Below the pieces are notes generated by a model. It was not told where the DNA came from and did not search any database. It saw only the letters and a list, made by a program, of their open reading frames with translations. The translations under genes were made by a program, and so were the position numbers. Source: Rhinopomastus cyanomelas (lineage: Eukaryota; Chordata; Aves; Bucerotiformes; Rhinopomastidae). From it: 64,000 bases of DNA. The DNA lies in the NCBI GenBank assembly GCA_013400115.1, contig VXBP01004066.1, positions 124,001-188,000 of the forward strand. Direction: 5' to 3'. The first letter of the stretch is position 1. Every line of letters begins with the position of its first letter. Shown here piece after piece: positions 53,206-64,000 of the stretch.

Positions 53206-55252
53206 GTAAGTAGCGGTGGGTCTGCCTGGCCCGGGAGGGTCCCCACAGCCTTAGGTGAGGGGCTCTCCGGAAGTGCCCCATGGCAGGGCCCCGCCCTGTG
53301 CGGGATGGGGGGTTGCTGTTCCGCAGAAAACGCTCGCCCTGAGGGGTAGTTGCGGTTTGAATTAATTTCCTTTGTAACGTGATCTAATGCAGGCGAGAAG
53401 AAACTCGGTACCGTCATCACACCCGATACGTGGAAGGATGGGGCAAGAAACACTACAGGTAACTACGAGGAGGTTACAGGTTGTGTTCAAGTATCATAAC
53501 AGCGGGTTTGGGCACCTGAGGTACCTTGAGGCTGAAATTTTAAATAGTCGGGTGAGTTTTTAACTCCTGTAAGTTCTCTCCCTTGGTAGTGTAATGGTTT
53601 GAAGTTCATCTATCCTGAGCTCTTTAGTATTGAAGTTATCTGGGGTTTTTTCCCTTTGTATGGAAAGACAATACACAGAGTACTGTATAGAATCAGTGTT
53701 AGGTTGAAAGGGACTTTTAATAATATCAAGTACAACTGCCTCCCCAGACCTGCCAGGTCACACTGATTGTGTCCTTCACCCAACATATCCACGGCTTTTC
53801 AATCTCTCCAGATGTGGGGACTCCAGCACTGCCCTCGGCAGTCTGCACAACCTATTCTGGAAATAATTTCTTCCAAGTATCCAGCCTAAACCTCCTCTGC
53901 TGTAACTTTTCTTCTTGTTCTGGGGAGCAGAAACCAACCCCCACCTTGCTCCAGCCTCCTGTCAGGTAGTTGCAGAGAGCAAGAAGGTCTTCTCTGAGCA
54001 TCCTCTCTTCCAGTTAACCCCCCCACCTAGTTCCCTTTGTCGCTCCTCAAGAGCACATGTGCTCCAGACCCCTGTTTCATCAATTTCTGCCTATTTGCAC
54101 ACATGTGAAAGATGTAAACAGAAGTTTGCTTGGAACTTGGCACTGCATTGCTTTATGTTTTTACTCTTTGTGTAGAAAGCGGTGGCCGCAAGTTGAATGA
54201 AAATAAGGCTCTGACTTCAAAGAAGGCAAGGTTAGTACTGAACACTGATTTGGGCTGCAAAAGGCAGTTTGCTGAAACCCAGGCCAGTTTACTGCATCTC
54301 TGGGCAACTGCTCAAAGCTTGTCCAAAATACACTTTTCTGAAAAATCTAAACAGTCTTTGTGGCGGTTATGGAACTTGATTGGTTGCAAAATATATGTCC
54401 ATAGATATTTTCATGGGTTCTTCCTACTGAGTCAGAACCTGGGCAGCTGCTTTCCGGCACTTCTCATCAACATTGCCAGGATTTGATGGTGTCCAGGGGA
54501 CATCCTATAATGTGGGAGGGCAAGGTGCTGCTGGGAGGTGTTAAGTTCAAAAGGGTTTAGTGTCTTAATGAAGAGACAGGACTTAATTCTACTTTTGTTA
54601 AGTATCTGTGTGCAATGCAAAGAATCTTTTACTGGGGAATGTGGGAGCTTTTCTGTAGACTTCATGCAGCCTGTTAGAAATAATCCTTCTGTGTGCCTTT
54701 TTATAAATTACAGTTTTTATTGTGGTTTCTGTTTGTGCTTTCTGGCTTAGACTTTTTAGGATGAAGTGGAGGAAATAGTTTTATCTCAAGGTGTACAAAT
54801 ACAATACTTTCCCTTTTTTCCCAGGTTTGATCCTTATGGAAAGAACAAATTTGCAATATGTCGGATTTGTAAGAGTTCTGTCCATCAGCCGGGCTCTCAT
54901 TATTGTCAAGGATGTGCCTATAAAAAAGGTGAGTGTAACCCAGAACCAAATTCCCTTGGCTGGCTTTGCAATTAGAGAGCAAGTGGTACTCCTCAATTTG
55001 TTTTGTCATTTGAAAGTCATTCTGTGATTATACATCTTTTAGAATGTTTCTGGTAGAAATGGAATAACTAACTGGGCTTAGGCTTGACAGTTACATGGAA
55101 AACCATGTTCTAGCCACTTTGGTTTTTCTTGTTTTAAAAAAGCCTCTAGATTTTGGAATAATTCACAGATCTTTTGTGTGCTTGTAGGCATCTGCGCAAT
55201 GTGTGGCAAGAAGGTCTTGGATACCAAGAACTACAAGCAAACTTCTGTCTAA
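53190..55252 (+). CDS. CRIPT: CRIPT, cysteine-rich PDZ-binding protein
   Basis: Exons 53,190-53,205, 53,393-53,458, 54,176-54,230, 54,825-54,928 and 55,188-55,252 join to 101 residues plus TAA, the human length. Every split codon is restored in frame. CRIPT is a small zinc-binding protein. It was first described as a partner of the third PDZ domain of PSD-95 and is also reported in the minor (U12-type) spliceosome. Four CXXC pairs are visible: Cys3/Cys6, Cys58/Cys61, Cys73/Cys76 and Cys83/Cys86. The C terminus KQTSV (97-101) is a class I PDZ ligand. The text GTVITPDTWKDGARNTT and FDPYGKNKF is family-typical. Residues 56-57 (AI) differ from the human ST as I recall it. It is transcribed divergently from PIGF. 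Confidence 0.98.
53393..53458 (+). CDS. CRIPT: CRIPT coding exon 2
   Basis: Sixty-six bases, Cys6 to Thr27 plus one base. The acceptor is TAATGCAG and the donor is ACAG|GTAACT. Confidence 0.96.
53696..54080 (-). mobile_element. CR1 3' fragment in CRIPT intron 2
   Basis: TATAGAATCAGTGTTAGG, then ttgaaagggacttttaat, caacatatccacggcttttc, ctccagatgtggggactcc and ccagcctaaacctcctctg. It is a diverged minus-strand CR1 of the group seen at 3.9 kb, antisense to CRIPT. Confidence 0.85.
54176..54230 (+). CDS. CRIPT: CRIPT coding exon 3
   Basis: Fifty-five bases, ESGGRKLNENKALTSKKA plus two bases of Arg46. The acceptor is TTGTGTAG and the donor is AAG|GTTAGT. Confidence 0.96.
54825..54928 (+). CDS. 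CRIPT: CRIPT coding exon 4
   Basis: One hundred and four bases: Arg46 to Lys80 plus one base of Gly81. It carries CRIC and CQGC. The acceptor is TTTTTTCCCAG and the donor is AAAG|GTGAGT. Confidence 0.97.
55188..55252 (+). CDS. CRIPT: CRIPT coding exon 5 (last)
   Basis: Sixty-five bases: Gly81 to Val101 and TAA at 55,250-55,252. It holds CAMC and the PDZ ligand TSV. The acceptor is GTGCTTGTAG. Confidence 0.97.
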
Positions 55253-55604
55253 TTCTATTGAATTTGTGTCGTTGTACAATAAGTTGTCTTTAAAATAATT
55301 TTTGAATGTTTTTTTCTGGAGGATTTACTTGGAATGAAGAGAGAGGTTGGTTTTGTCTAGAAATGTACATAATTGATTCTTGTTGTTTTAGTATTGATTA
55401 GTTATTAGTAGTTAACTGATATTTAAAGGGAGTGGTTTGCAGCAAGTGATGCAGTTCAAAATGAGGGGGTTCTAGTGGAGAGACTGAAACTGTTTTACTG
55501 TCAGAATGGGAACTTAAAGACTTATTCTTTGCTGTGACTTGAGTCTTTTGCTTGTCTGGTTGTAATAATTTACAGACACATAAAACAGGAGCTTGTATCA
55601 CCTC

Positions 55605-55854
55605 ATTAAAAGATCTATGCTTACAGGTATCTCTAATTACTCTCACTGTCATATCCTCCACTCTAAATTGATTTCAGATTTTAATGCAGTCATCTCATCA
55701 AGCTTTTGTTTCTACCTACAGCAGGGTTGTTAAATCACGAGTTGTGAAAGCAGTGAGTGACTCTGCCAGCACTTACCTTGGCTGTGAAACTGATAAGCTG
55801 TTCCTCCTCTAAAGGAGGCTTTGCACAGGGCACTGGGTGGCTTGAGGCAATAAA
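55605..55854 (+). terminator. CRIPT: candidate CRIPT poly(A) signals
   Basis: ATTAAA is at 55,605-55,610 and AATAAA at 55,849-55,854. The second is followed by a T/GT-rich stretch (about 55,880-55,915). They predict 3' UTRs of about 0.37 or 0.62 kb. Confidence 0.5.
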
Positions 55855-58800
55855 ATCATGAGCACTGATTTCTAACACCAGGTTCTGGTCTCATCTTTTC
55901 TCAGTTTGTCTGGCTTTTAGGTACTTGAAATGGACTTTTGGATATGATGATTTAATAGCTTATACACGTGGCAAATGTGAAAAATCAAACTGTGCAGCTT
56001 TGGTTGGATGTGAGGCTTGAAGGAGCCTCAATGGAGTTGAGAGACTGAATGTGGTCCAACATGTCTTTTGCCCTGTGCTTTAGTTCTACATAATGAAGCA
56101 ATTTCTATTGCAGAGAGTAAGAAATGTTCTCTATGCAAGAATTTTAAGGGAAAAGACTGGTACCCATAAGTCATAATGGGGTTTAAACTTGGCCTATTTA
56201 AGTATTTAGTCCTCTTGGCAATCTCTTAATGCTTTCCCAACTTCCACAAAAACTCTGAATGGGAATTTCTGTATAAATCAGAGAGCTGATTGAAAAATCA
56301 TGTTCTTTCTGTTAGAGGGAGAAAACCAAGAATCCTGGGGTTGTAGTTATGCTCCTGCCATAATGCAGATGCTCTGTAAGTGCTCTGGAGGGAGGTTTTA
56401 ATTCATTTAAATTCTTGAATAGATAGCATTAATTGAGTGTTTGTTTGTTGCTCTCTGTAAACATTGGCACCAAATGGTCTCTCAGCTTACTCTCTAACTG
56501 ATTTAAGAATAAGGATTTAAATCCATTGAAATCCAGTTTCTAGTTTTCAATTTTCCACCACCATACAGAGCAATCTTGGCAAAGTTCACTTTTAAACTTC
56601 CATGCACCTTCAGTCTAACCAAATTGTCACATAAAACTAGTTTTGTTGGTGCTAAATCTGACTCCCTAGTGTGAGATGCATTTAGTGAGACCTTGTGCAG
56701 TGAAAAACTGATGAAAATTTGTTCTGGAAAGTTGCCAATTTTGTTTAATGTACTGAGCAGGACACGTTAGGCTTTCCAGATGATCAGACTGTCCTCTAAA
56801 TCATGGGTTACATCTGGCTGCACAAATGTCTTATATAGTAGGATTGGAACTTCCCTCAGTACTGCTGAATTCCTACACTGTCCTTGCTGTTCTCCCTGTC
56901 AAGGAGATGGTGTAAATGCAGTACAACCAATATTTTGATGCAGATTAATGAAAGAAAGAATCAGATACCTGCAACAGCTGGAGGAAGGAGCTGGGTGTAG
57001 TATTCTACCAGGATTGCTGGTAGATCCCTTTCGTACAGAGTTACAAAGACACTTCTGATGTCCTTTTTGCCTCACAGCATTTTATTGTCATAATCATCAG
57101 ATAAGATTTTTCAGGTCTCACTGGATTCATGGCCAAATCCCTACCTAATGAAAAAGAACTTGTAGTATAAAACCCCTAGAAACTACCTTCTTCCGTTTTG
57201 TCTCTGCAAACTGGTTCATTAGGCACAAGTACTTCCAGCAAGTGCACTTGCTGTGGGCTCTGCTGCCAAGTGCTGCTGGGAAAACAAACACTGAGGGTTT
57301 TTTTTTTTTCTGCTGCATCATGGTATGAAGATTTAACATCACAATTGTTAACTCTTTCAGGTCACAGGCAAACACACACAACTCTCAGCTGCCATTTTCT
57401 CTTGACTACCTGTTGAGTAGCTGTGAATTAAATACTTCTATCTCACAGCAAGAATTTCAGGAGGCTGCCAGGTGCTAACGAAAGTGAGAACAAAGCTGTG
57501 AAGTAGCTGCTTGTCTGGTACAGATCTCAGAGCCTAGCACAAACATATCCCATATGGTAACCAGCATCTGGCAATGTATTTTACTGGTAGTGCTGTCAAA
57601 CTGCAATTTAGAATCTTCCCGTTCTTGATCAGCATGAGAAATTCCTTCCTTGGATTTTGGATCTTCGTGCAAGGCTGGAAGAACGACATTGTTGCTTGTC
57701 TTGTCATCTGTCAGTGCCGAGCAGCACCAGGCATTGTGTGTCCTTAGTTACACGTTCAACCATAGTTTAATGCTCTAAGATACTCTAAATGTGAAGAGAA
57801 GGTCATAGGAGTGTGATTCTGTCCAGAGAGTTTCGGGCATCCCTGATGTGCCTGCAGATCCAGCCTGGCAAAGCCAGCAGGTGACCAGCAGGACCAGCAG
57901 CAGCTGCCAATAAGACTTGTACAGGCCTCAGCTCCCTGCCAAGTCCTTCCCCGCTAAGAAGTCTGGGCAAGAGGAAAATGCTTGCGGGATGCCTGTGTGG
58001 CTATTTTAGTTGAGGACGAGGTGCCAGCTCCTCCATTAAGTATCTTGCCCAGAGAACAGCGTCCTGCCAATGTTGTTCTGCTTGTAGGTGATGGCAGGTG
58101 CTCTGTATGAGCTGGCAACAAGGCTAAAGGGGAGATACCTTTAGCAGTGACCAGTTTTCTGGGCACAGAACTGTCCTGCCATTAAAAAGGTGCGAATACT
58201 ATAGGCACTACAATAAAATCATACTATGGAACTTTACCATGATCTTTGTCACTGATTCAAGCAAACACAAACTGTCACTGATCTCCCACAAGAAGGTGGG
58301 ATGGAGTTTCACAACTTGGCGCTGTTCCCTGGACATCTTTCCACTTATTCAGGCCAGGAAACACTGCTGAGCTGCCTGTCAGGATTTTTTAAATCAATAT
58401 AAGGTGATATTTTAAAAGGGAATTTTGTATTGATGAGTGTTTTTATTCCTGTAGCTGGGAATTTAACCTAATTTTCTTCAGGTAAGAAAACACTACTTGA
58501 ATATTTGTGTTATATTTTAATTCCAGTTTGCACCTAAATGTAGCTTAACACTAGTGAGGAATTAAAAATAAATCAGCTCTATGAAATATCAGCTGCCTTT
58601 TTATAGGATCATAAAATACAAACTTTAGAAATCTGACTACACATCTCAGCATCACTAAATGTACTCTTACTGGAACAAAAATACCCAAAATAATTTGTGG
58701 TAAAATGCTATGAATCATTTGGGGATGAGGAACTTGGCAGCCTTCGTAATTTTTGAGCTCCGGATTTACGGTTTTTTACTTTTCTCTGTAGTCTTAAAAG

Positions 58801-61800
58801 CAGTTAATTTACTTCCCCCCCACACTCCCTCCTTTATTTTTTAGGATGAAAGCTATTTCACAGAACTCTGGAAACCTAACAGATTGCAATTCATGAACTT
58901 CATGCACTGGTGAACAGCCCTGGTATCCTACTGATTGATTACTGTTAATTAACACCCAGAAAAGACAAAAACATCTGGTTTTTCACATTAGGTGTTAACT
59001 GCAACAAATCCTGGAACAAATGTTCTGATGTACAGCTCTAGCTCAGCTTCCACTGCAGTAAATAAAACAGCAGACCCTCAGAAGGAGAGATTTCTTACAT
59101 CTCTGCATTCAGAAAACAGCTCAGTACTAACCCACTTCAAATATGGGGAACCTAATGGAAGGAAAGGACTTAAATGCCAAGTCACACCAGGCACATGAAA
59201 GAGCCTCAATGCACTTCCTTTTAGGTTAATAGGAACTTTCCGCTGACTTCACCGGGCCAGATAAATCAAAACCTTTGCCAGACATTTAAAATCTTAATGG
59301 AATCTGAAAAAAACCCATAGCCTTGAGAGGGAGATGCTAAGTAATAGGATTCATGCATTGCCAAACCAGAAGGCAGAGGGCACATGCACAGCCATACAAA
59401 AATTCTAGGCAGACTGCCTTGAGGTGTGCAAGGGATCAGCACAACTCAAAGTAAAGTAATCAAACCTATTTTTGTGTAAAAAAGTACTAGATGCATCTTT
59501 TGAGCAGGCTATTTCGAGGTCCCTTCCAATCACTAATGATTCTATGATTCTATGATTTTATTGCTGCAAGAAACCTTTTCCCTAAAGATTTCCTTCCCCC
59601 TGTGGAAGGAATGGCAGCAGCTCTGGCTGCAGTCCTTATAAGCACGTTCCATCTAAAGTGACTCGGGGCAGTAAAAAATGTGAGACATCAGAGGCTGCGG
59701 ATGCTCCACAAAATCCAGTTTATTAAGACTGGATTCTGTTAATGACCCTTTATAGAAACAATGAATAAGGTTTCAAATTTTACTCTGGCTTTTCTCACAT
59801 TTCTTCAGTTTTATTGTGGTCCAGGCTCCTCCTGCTGCTCTCTGGTTGTTCTGTGGAGTTGCTGTGAGCTGCTTTCGACATTATTAATACTTATTTGGGT
59901 CTACAAGTGTTAATGAAGGTTCTACAATGACTCATGAGAGCTCAGACCGTGATTCATCAAATCTCCACTGAAAATTCTTTCCAGTGCCAGGTCTCCCAGA
60001 CTGACAATGCTTGTTCTACACCAGGCTTTGATTCACTCCCTCGGCAGAATCCTGAAGCCTTTTCTTAACTTGAACAGCTTTCAAAGTTATAATTTAGCTT
60101 TTAGTGTTAAAGTTGTTCTTTGTGCAGTACTGCAACTGCTTCAGTGGATTCCTACTTATTTCTTCCTGCAATTTGTCCTCCAGATTACTGTTCCCACTTC
60201 TTTTTGCCTAACCATGTCTCACGCTATAATATGGGCCATGAGTCACACCCCGGCACAATGCCATCCATCCTAATGGAGTGAAGCAGAGTGCATTTTCCTC
60301 TTAGTCATTTACTGAAATCTGGGGTTTGTTCAGATAATTTCCTGTATTTTCAAATAAACCGCACTTGTTCCTAACATCTTCTATGACCCTTTAACAGATC
60401 AAACCTCAAATCTTCACTATGAAGCACACAAATACAAAGATTAGTTGGTTTTTTCAAATGAAAAATCCAGATACAGACAACTTATAACATTTGTGATGGT
60501 TATAGACTGGCAAATGATTTGTGACCTGATTCAGTATCTCATTATTACTCAGCCCAAGCTTAACGCCTGCAGGGTTCTTGTGAACTTGTGTGTCAAACAC
60601 TGCAGAGGAGCAAATTATCATGTAACAAGTTTAATTTTTAAAGAATTAATTCAATTTAATTAAAAGGAGAGCTAGGAAAAGCAATTCTGACACTATGCCC
60701 ATTTCAGTGCTTCCTAACAGTCCTGTATTGTAGGTTGAAAATACTGACGTGGTCTGTGTCACAAAATTACTTTATTTTTGTGAGCTGCTTGCCAGAGCTA
60801 AAGAATGAGCATCCTCTTCATAGGCTGCTCAGAGCTGCACCCGCCAGTTCATCCCTTCTGTGCCTGAGCTGCAGATGTTTATCCTAGCCATTCCCCACAG
60901 CTTCAGATGGAGAATTATGATGGATCTATTTCCAGCTTCATACTGGCAGTGATGTGCCTGGCTTGTGCATTAGGTGCCATTCCAGATATCCAGTGAACAT
61001 GCCATTATTTTTCCTATTCTCTTGTCTGCAGTCAAATAGGGTAAAATTAAAGGCTTTAGTTTCATGTTCCTCTTGCTAAGGGGAAGCTTTGTTTTTGATT
61101 TGCACATTCCTGGCTCTGGGCTGGAGTGGATGCTGTGGAGATTGTTTTGTAAGGAGGCTAGAAGTTGAAATTAGCCTTTTGAAGCTAATCAGTCCCTGGA
61201 AGATGATCTACAATTATTGCGCTGTAAGGGAATGAGACGGTCTGGCCCACAGCCCCAGTACTGAGCTCCAGTATGAATGGCGGTCCTGTGGCAGCAGCAC
61301 TTCCTTGTGTGCTCAGAACTTCCCTGCGCTTATGATTCTCAGAATGCGGTTTTTAAACAAAGTCCCCATTTCTTAAAGAAGAGTGTGGCAGTGCTCCAAG
61401 TGATGCCAGCCTGAAGAGAACTGCTCTGGAGGTTATGGACTTGGGTGTGTTTTGTAAGCAAAGCAAAGCAAATTCCTGAAATATTCCACTGAAAAGGTTT
61501 TCCAATTTTTCACTACATTTCTGAGCCCTCTCTAAATCTTATAAATCTTCCCAATGTCTCAAGGCTGAACTTAGTGGAACTCAATCACAAATGTGAAACA
61601 GGCTCTTCTGCTTGTGATTCGTAAGCAGTTTTGTGGATGGCATTAGCGCTCCTGGCTATGGTATCGGATCAGAAGCTGAATGCTCTGCTGGCACTCTGCC
61701 TTACTTATTGCCAAACCTTTCCAATGTCACATCTTCACAGGACAGATCTTCCAGCTTCCACCTAGTGCCTGACCATGATCTGTGTGCTTCATTTGCATTT

Positions 61801-62028
61801 GTTTACACCCTCCAGCTGCCCATTTGAAAGTAACTCCATTTACACACACAAGACACAGCACAGTGCAGGCATCACAGCCCAGTTTCCAGGAAATTATTTT
61901 ACATCATGACCCAAGGATCCTTCTTAAAGACTTGGGTCAGAAGGTTTTAAAAAATACTTCTCAAGTGAGAGAATAGGGTCCCTGTCCAGCCAGGGTCTAG
62001 CATAGACAACTACGTGAATGGAGTCCTT
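55855..62028. other. intergenic stretch, no gene seen
   Basis: About 6.2 kb after CRIPT. By human synteny SOCS5 should follow, but no SOCS-box or SH2 exon is recognisable here, and its non-coding first exon cannot be identified by eye. One CR1 tip (59,512) is present. AT-rich, motif-dense text at 58,400-58,620 and 60,420-61,240 may be regulatory. Confidence 0.5.
59512..59555 (+). mobile_element. CR1 3' tip
   Basis: TTTCGAGGTCCCTTCC, aatcactaatg and ATTCTATGATTCTATG. These are the last ~44 bases of a plus-strand CR1 with a clear octamer tail and nothing upstream. Confidence 0.88.
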
Positions 62029-64000
62029 CATAGAATCATTACAGATTGGAAGTGACCTCGAAGGATCATCCAGTCCCCCTGCAGGATCACCTAGACCAAG
62101 TCACACAGGAACACATCCAGGTGGGTCTTGAACATCTCCAGTGAAGGAGGCTCCACAACCACCCTGGGCAACCTGTTCCAGTGCTCCGTCACCCTCACCG
62201 TGAAGAAGGTCCTTCTCAGATTGATGTGGAACCTCCTATGTTCCAGCTTACAACCATTGCCCCTCGTCCTATTGAGAACAGCCCAGCTCCATCCTCCCGA
62301 CACCCACCCCCCAAATATTTGTAGACATTAGATGAGGTCACCCCCCAGTCTCCTCTTCTCCAAGCTAAAGACACCCAGCTCCCTCAGCCTTTCCTCATAA
62401 GGTAGGTGCTCCACCTCCTTCATAATCTTCGTTGCCCTTCGCTGGACCCTCTCCAGCAGCTCCACATCCCTCTTGAACTGAGGAGCCCAGAACTGGACAC
62501 AATACTCCAAGTGTGGTCTCACCAGGGCAGAGTAGAGGGGTAGAAGAACCTGTCTCAATCTGATAACCACCTCCTTCTGATCCACCCAAGGATGTTGTTG
62601 GCCCTCTTGGCCATAAGAGCACACTGCTGTCCACCAGGACCCCCAGGTCCCTTTCTCCTACATTACTCTCCAACAGGTCAGTCCCCAGCTTATACTGTTA
62701 CCTGGGGTTGTTCTTTCCCAGATGCAAGACTCTGCACTTACCCTTGTTATACCTCATTAGATTTTTCTCAGCCCAGCTCTCCAGCCCATCCAGATCTCGC
62801 TGAATGGCAGCACAGTCTGCAGGGGTGTCGGCGACACCACCCAGCTTTGTGTCATCAGCAAACTTGCTGACAGTGCATGCCAATCCCTCATCCAAGTCAC
62901 CAACGAATAGATTGAACAGGACCGGTCCCAGCACTGACCCCCCTGGGGCACTCCACTAGATACAGGCCTCTAACTAGACTCTGTCCCATTGACCACTACT
63001 CTCTGACTTCTACCCTGTAGCCAGTTTACAATCCACCTCACTACCCAAAAATCTAGACCACACTGCCTCAGTTTGTCTGTGAGGACGCTGTGGAAGACTG
63101 TGTCAAATGCCTTACTCAAGTAAAGATAGATCACATGCACCGCTCTGCCATCATCTATCCACCTGGTTATGCCCTCATAAAAGGCTATCAGGTTGGTCAA
63201 GCATGACTTTCCCTTTGGTGAAGCCATCCTGACTGTCCCTAATGACCCTCCTGTCCTTGATGTGCCTGGAGACAGCCTCTAGAACAAATTGTTCCATCAC
63301 CTTTCCTGGGATGGAGGTGAGGCTGAGTGGTCTATAGTTACCTGGGTCTTCCTTCTTTTCCTTTTTAAAGATTGGGGTAACATTTGCTATCCACTAGTCC
63401 CTAGGCACCTCTCCCGTTCCCCAAGACCTGGCAAAGATGATGGAGAGTGGCTTAGCAATGACTTCTGCCATCTCCCTTAGCACACGCGGGTGCATCCTAT
63501 CTGGGCCCATGGATTTGTGTACCTACAGTTTGCTCAACTTATCCCTAATCCAGTCCTTATCAACCAAGGCAGGCTCCTCTCTTGCCTCAACTTCCTCTGC
63601 AGTCTGGGGCTTAATACTAGGACAACCCCCAGAAGTATAGACAGAGGCAAAGAAAGTGTTGAGTATCTCTGCCTTCTCTGCATCCTCTGTCTCCAGGGCA
63701 CCCACCTCATTCAGCAGGGGTCCTACGTTGCCTCTAGTTTTGGTTTTACCTCCAGTGTATTTGAAGAAGCCCTTTTTGTTGCCCTTGACCTCTCTTGCAA
63801 GGTTTAATTCCAAGAAGGCCTTGGCCTTTCTAGTTGCATCCCTACATTCTCTCACCAGAGCCTTATAATCACCCCAAGTGGCCATCCCCTCCTTCCATGA
63901 CCTATAGGCTTTCTTCTTCTTCTTCAGTTTGCCTAGGAGTTCCCTGGTTAACCACGCAGGTCTTCTGGCTCCCTTCCTTGACTTATTCCTTGTTGGGATA
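62029..64000 (-). mobile_element. CR1 LINE with decayed ORF2, cut by window end
   Basis: Minus-strand CR1 with its 3' end at 62,029. ORF2 pieces read leftward from 63,885: [33 protein letters not shown] and YLSKAFDTVF (63,227-62,970); [15 protein letters not shown] with FADD at 62,862-62,851; and [21 protein letters not shown] (62,624-62,328). A TAG near 62,967 and a two-base insertion near 62,940 (relative to the 22.4 kb copy) break the frame, so it is inactive. It corresponds nearly throughout to the 22.4 kb copy, so both belong to the same or sister CR1 subfamilies. Confidence 0.95.

Overview
The window is vertebrate nuclear DNA, almost certainly from a bird. Introns are large with GT-AG borders, and the dispersed repeats are overwhelmingly CR1 LINEs ending in the avian-type ATTCTATG octamer tail. 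No Alu/B1/L1-like sequence was noticed. Three adjacent protein-coding genes were reconstructed exon by exon, in the order RHOQ (+), PIGF (-), CRIPT (+). That is the arrangement known from human chromosome 2p21. All three read as intact: 208, 219 and 101 residues, with every exon junction in phase.

Region by region. Positions 1-32,000 are intergenic and hold no recognised coding exon. They carry CR1 fragments, a 2.1 kb CR1 with a decayed reverse-transcriptase ORF (22,371-24,490), and an unusual structure at 15.2-17.4 kb: eight tandem copies of a roughly 190-bp unit, flanked by inverted repeats. Positions 32,024-33,260 hold an A/C-rich degenerate array, then the GC-rich RHOQ promoter (interrupted by 59 Ns), then RHOQ exons 1 and 2. 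RHOQ intron 2 (7.75 kb) contains a 23-bp minisatellite and several CR1 pieces. RHOQ exons 3-5 end at 42,680. PIGF lies convergently at 43,129-53,0xx. PIGF and CRIPT start head to head from one short CpG-rich promoter at about 53,020-53,190. CRIPT ends at 55,252. The remaining 8.7 kb is intergenic and closes with a second ORF2-bearing CR1 (62,029 to the window end).

The genes do not form a functional unit. RHOQ is a plasma-membrane/endosomal Rho GTPase (TC10). PIGF is an ER membrane partner of the GPI ethanolamine-phosphate transferases. CRIPT is a small zinc-binding protein that ends in a PDZ ligand. Their link is positional: PIGF and CRIPT share a promoter, and RHOQ and PIGF are tail to tail with probably overlapping 3' ends.

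The best candidates for something undescribed are the inverted-repeat-flanked tandem array, the upstream ORF whose stop overlaps an internal RHOQ methionine (TGATG), and two RHOQ residues that differ from the human protein as I recall it. All counts and alignments were made by eye, without searches.
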